Origin: Chromatiales bacterium
GTDB lineage: Bacteria; Pseudomonadota; Gammaproteobacteria; Chromatiales; Chromatiaceae
Assembly: GCA_024639625.1 (NCBI GenBank)
Contig: JAHEIA010000203.1
Coordinates: 1 to 6,125, forward strand
Direction: 5' to 3'
Length of the DNA stretch: 6,125 nt
Part shown: positions 5,964 through 6,125 of the stretch, in pieces
How positions within the stretch are numbered: the first letter of the stretch is position 1
Layout of the letters: every line of letters begins with the position of its first letter
Translations under genes and position numbers: made by a program
The notes under the pieces: generated by a model
Database searches by the model: none
What the model was told of the DNA's origin: nothing
The model's input: the letters and a program-made list of their open reading frames with translations, nothing else

Positions 5964-6125
5964 ATGAGTGGCAGGTGGTGCAAAGAAAGGTTGGGAATTC
6001 CCGTAGTGCTCGTCCTGCTCGGGATTGTAGCCCTGATTGGCCCGCCGTCGGCGCAGGCGGTATTGCCCATCCTGCAGAATGCATCGGGGATCCCGAGCCT
6101 GTCGCCTATTTTGCGTAAAATCACC
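5964..6125 (+). CDS. N-terminus of a secreted protein, probably a Do-family (DegP/DegQ-like) serine endopeptidase, cut by window end
   Basis: Fifty-four codons are present and the frame is still open at the window edge. Residues 1-32 form a Sec signal peptide: basic start (RWCKER), hydrophobic core (IPVVLVLLGIVALIG) and a probable cleavage site after AQA at 30-32. The mature part contains IPSLSPILRKIT at 43-54. This closely resembles the short N-terminal segment (LPSLAPMLEKV, followed by PAVV) that precedes the trypsin-like domain of DegQ and other Do-type periplasmic proteases, which degrade misfolded envelope proteins. The catalytic His-Asp-Ser triad and PDZ domains would lie beyond the window, so family membership is inferred from the signal peptide and this motif alone. 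The gene follows the small membrane-protein gene by 48 nt on the same strand. Confidence 0.6.
   Translation, partial: MSGRWCKERLGIPVVLVLLGIVALIGPPSAQAVLPILQNASGIPSLSPILRKIT

Overview
The window looks like a stretch of chromosome from a high-GC gammaproteobacterium. I infer this from the GC-rich third codon positions, a DUF4124-type periplasmic protein (a family common in Gammaproteobacteria), and a DegP/DegQ-like protein start near the right end. A purple-sulfur or Chromatiales-like host is a guess. I see no tRNA, rRNA, CRISPR array, transposase or phage gene, and it reads as core metabolism rather than an accessory island.

Left half (1-3475, plus strand): a glycogen/alpha-glucan operon. It holds the last 65 codons of ADP-glucose pyrophosphorylase (glgC), then a complete GH57 glycosidase that begins 1 nt after the glgC stop. 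After a 72-nt gap with a compact hairpin comes a complete 4-alpha-glucanotransferase (malQ). GlgC makes the ADP-glucose used for glycogen synthesis. The GH57 enzyme would cut or rearrange alpha-1,4-glucan, and MalQ would disproportionate the resulting maltodextrins, so synthesis and remodelling appear to be co-transcribed.

Middle (3476-5331, minus strand): a secreted DUF4124-domain protein converges on malQ. Upstream of it, on the same strand, lies a 373-residue 6-phosphofructokinase. The 162 nt between them (4048-4209) is GC-rich and shows no gene. The phosphofructokinase has an unusual phosphoryl-donor site: GGGGT where the classical enzyme has GGDGS, combined with the Lys typical of pyrophosphate-dependent enzymes. 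It connects logically to the glucan operon, since sugar phosphates from glycogen breakdown enter glycolysis at this step.

Right end (5332-6125): about 380 nt without a secure gene, holding a doubtful minus-strand open frame and one arm of a 13-nt inverted repeat. Then comes a small two-helix membrane protein with a convincing GTG start, and the first 54 codons of a secreted protein that resembles the N-terminus of Do-family (DegP/DegQ) serine proteases and is cut by the window edge.

I found no clear sign of a new multi-gene system. The points most worth a second look are the phosphofructokinase donor loop, which is encoded by a 9-nt homopolymer, and the small membrane protein next to the protease-like gene.
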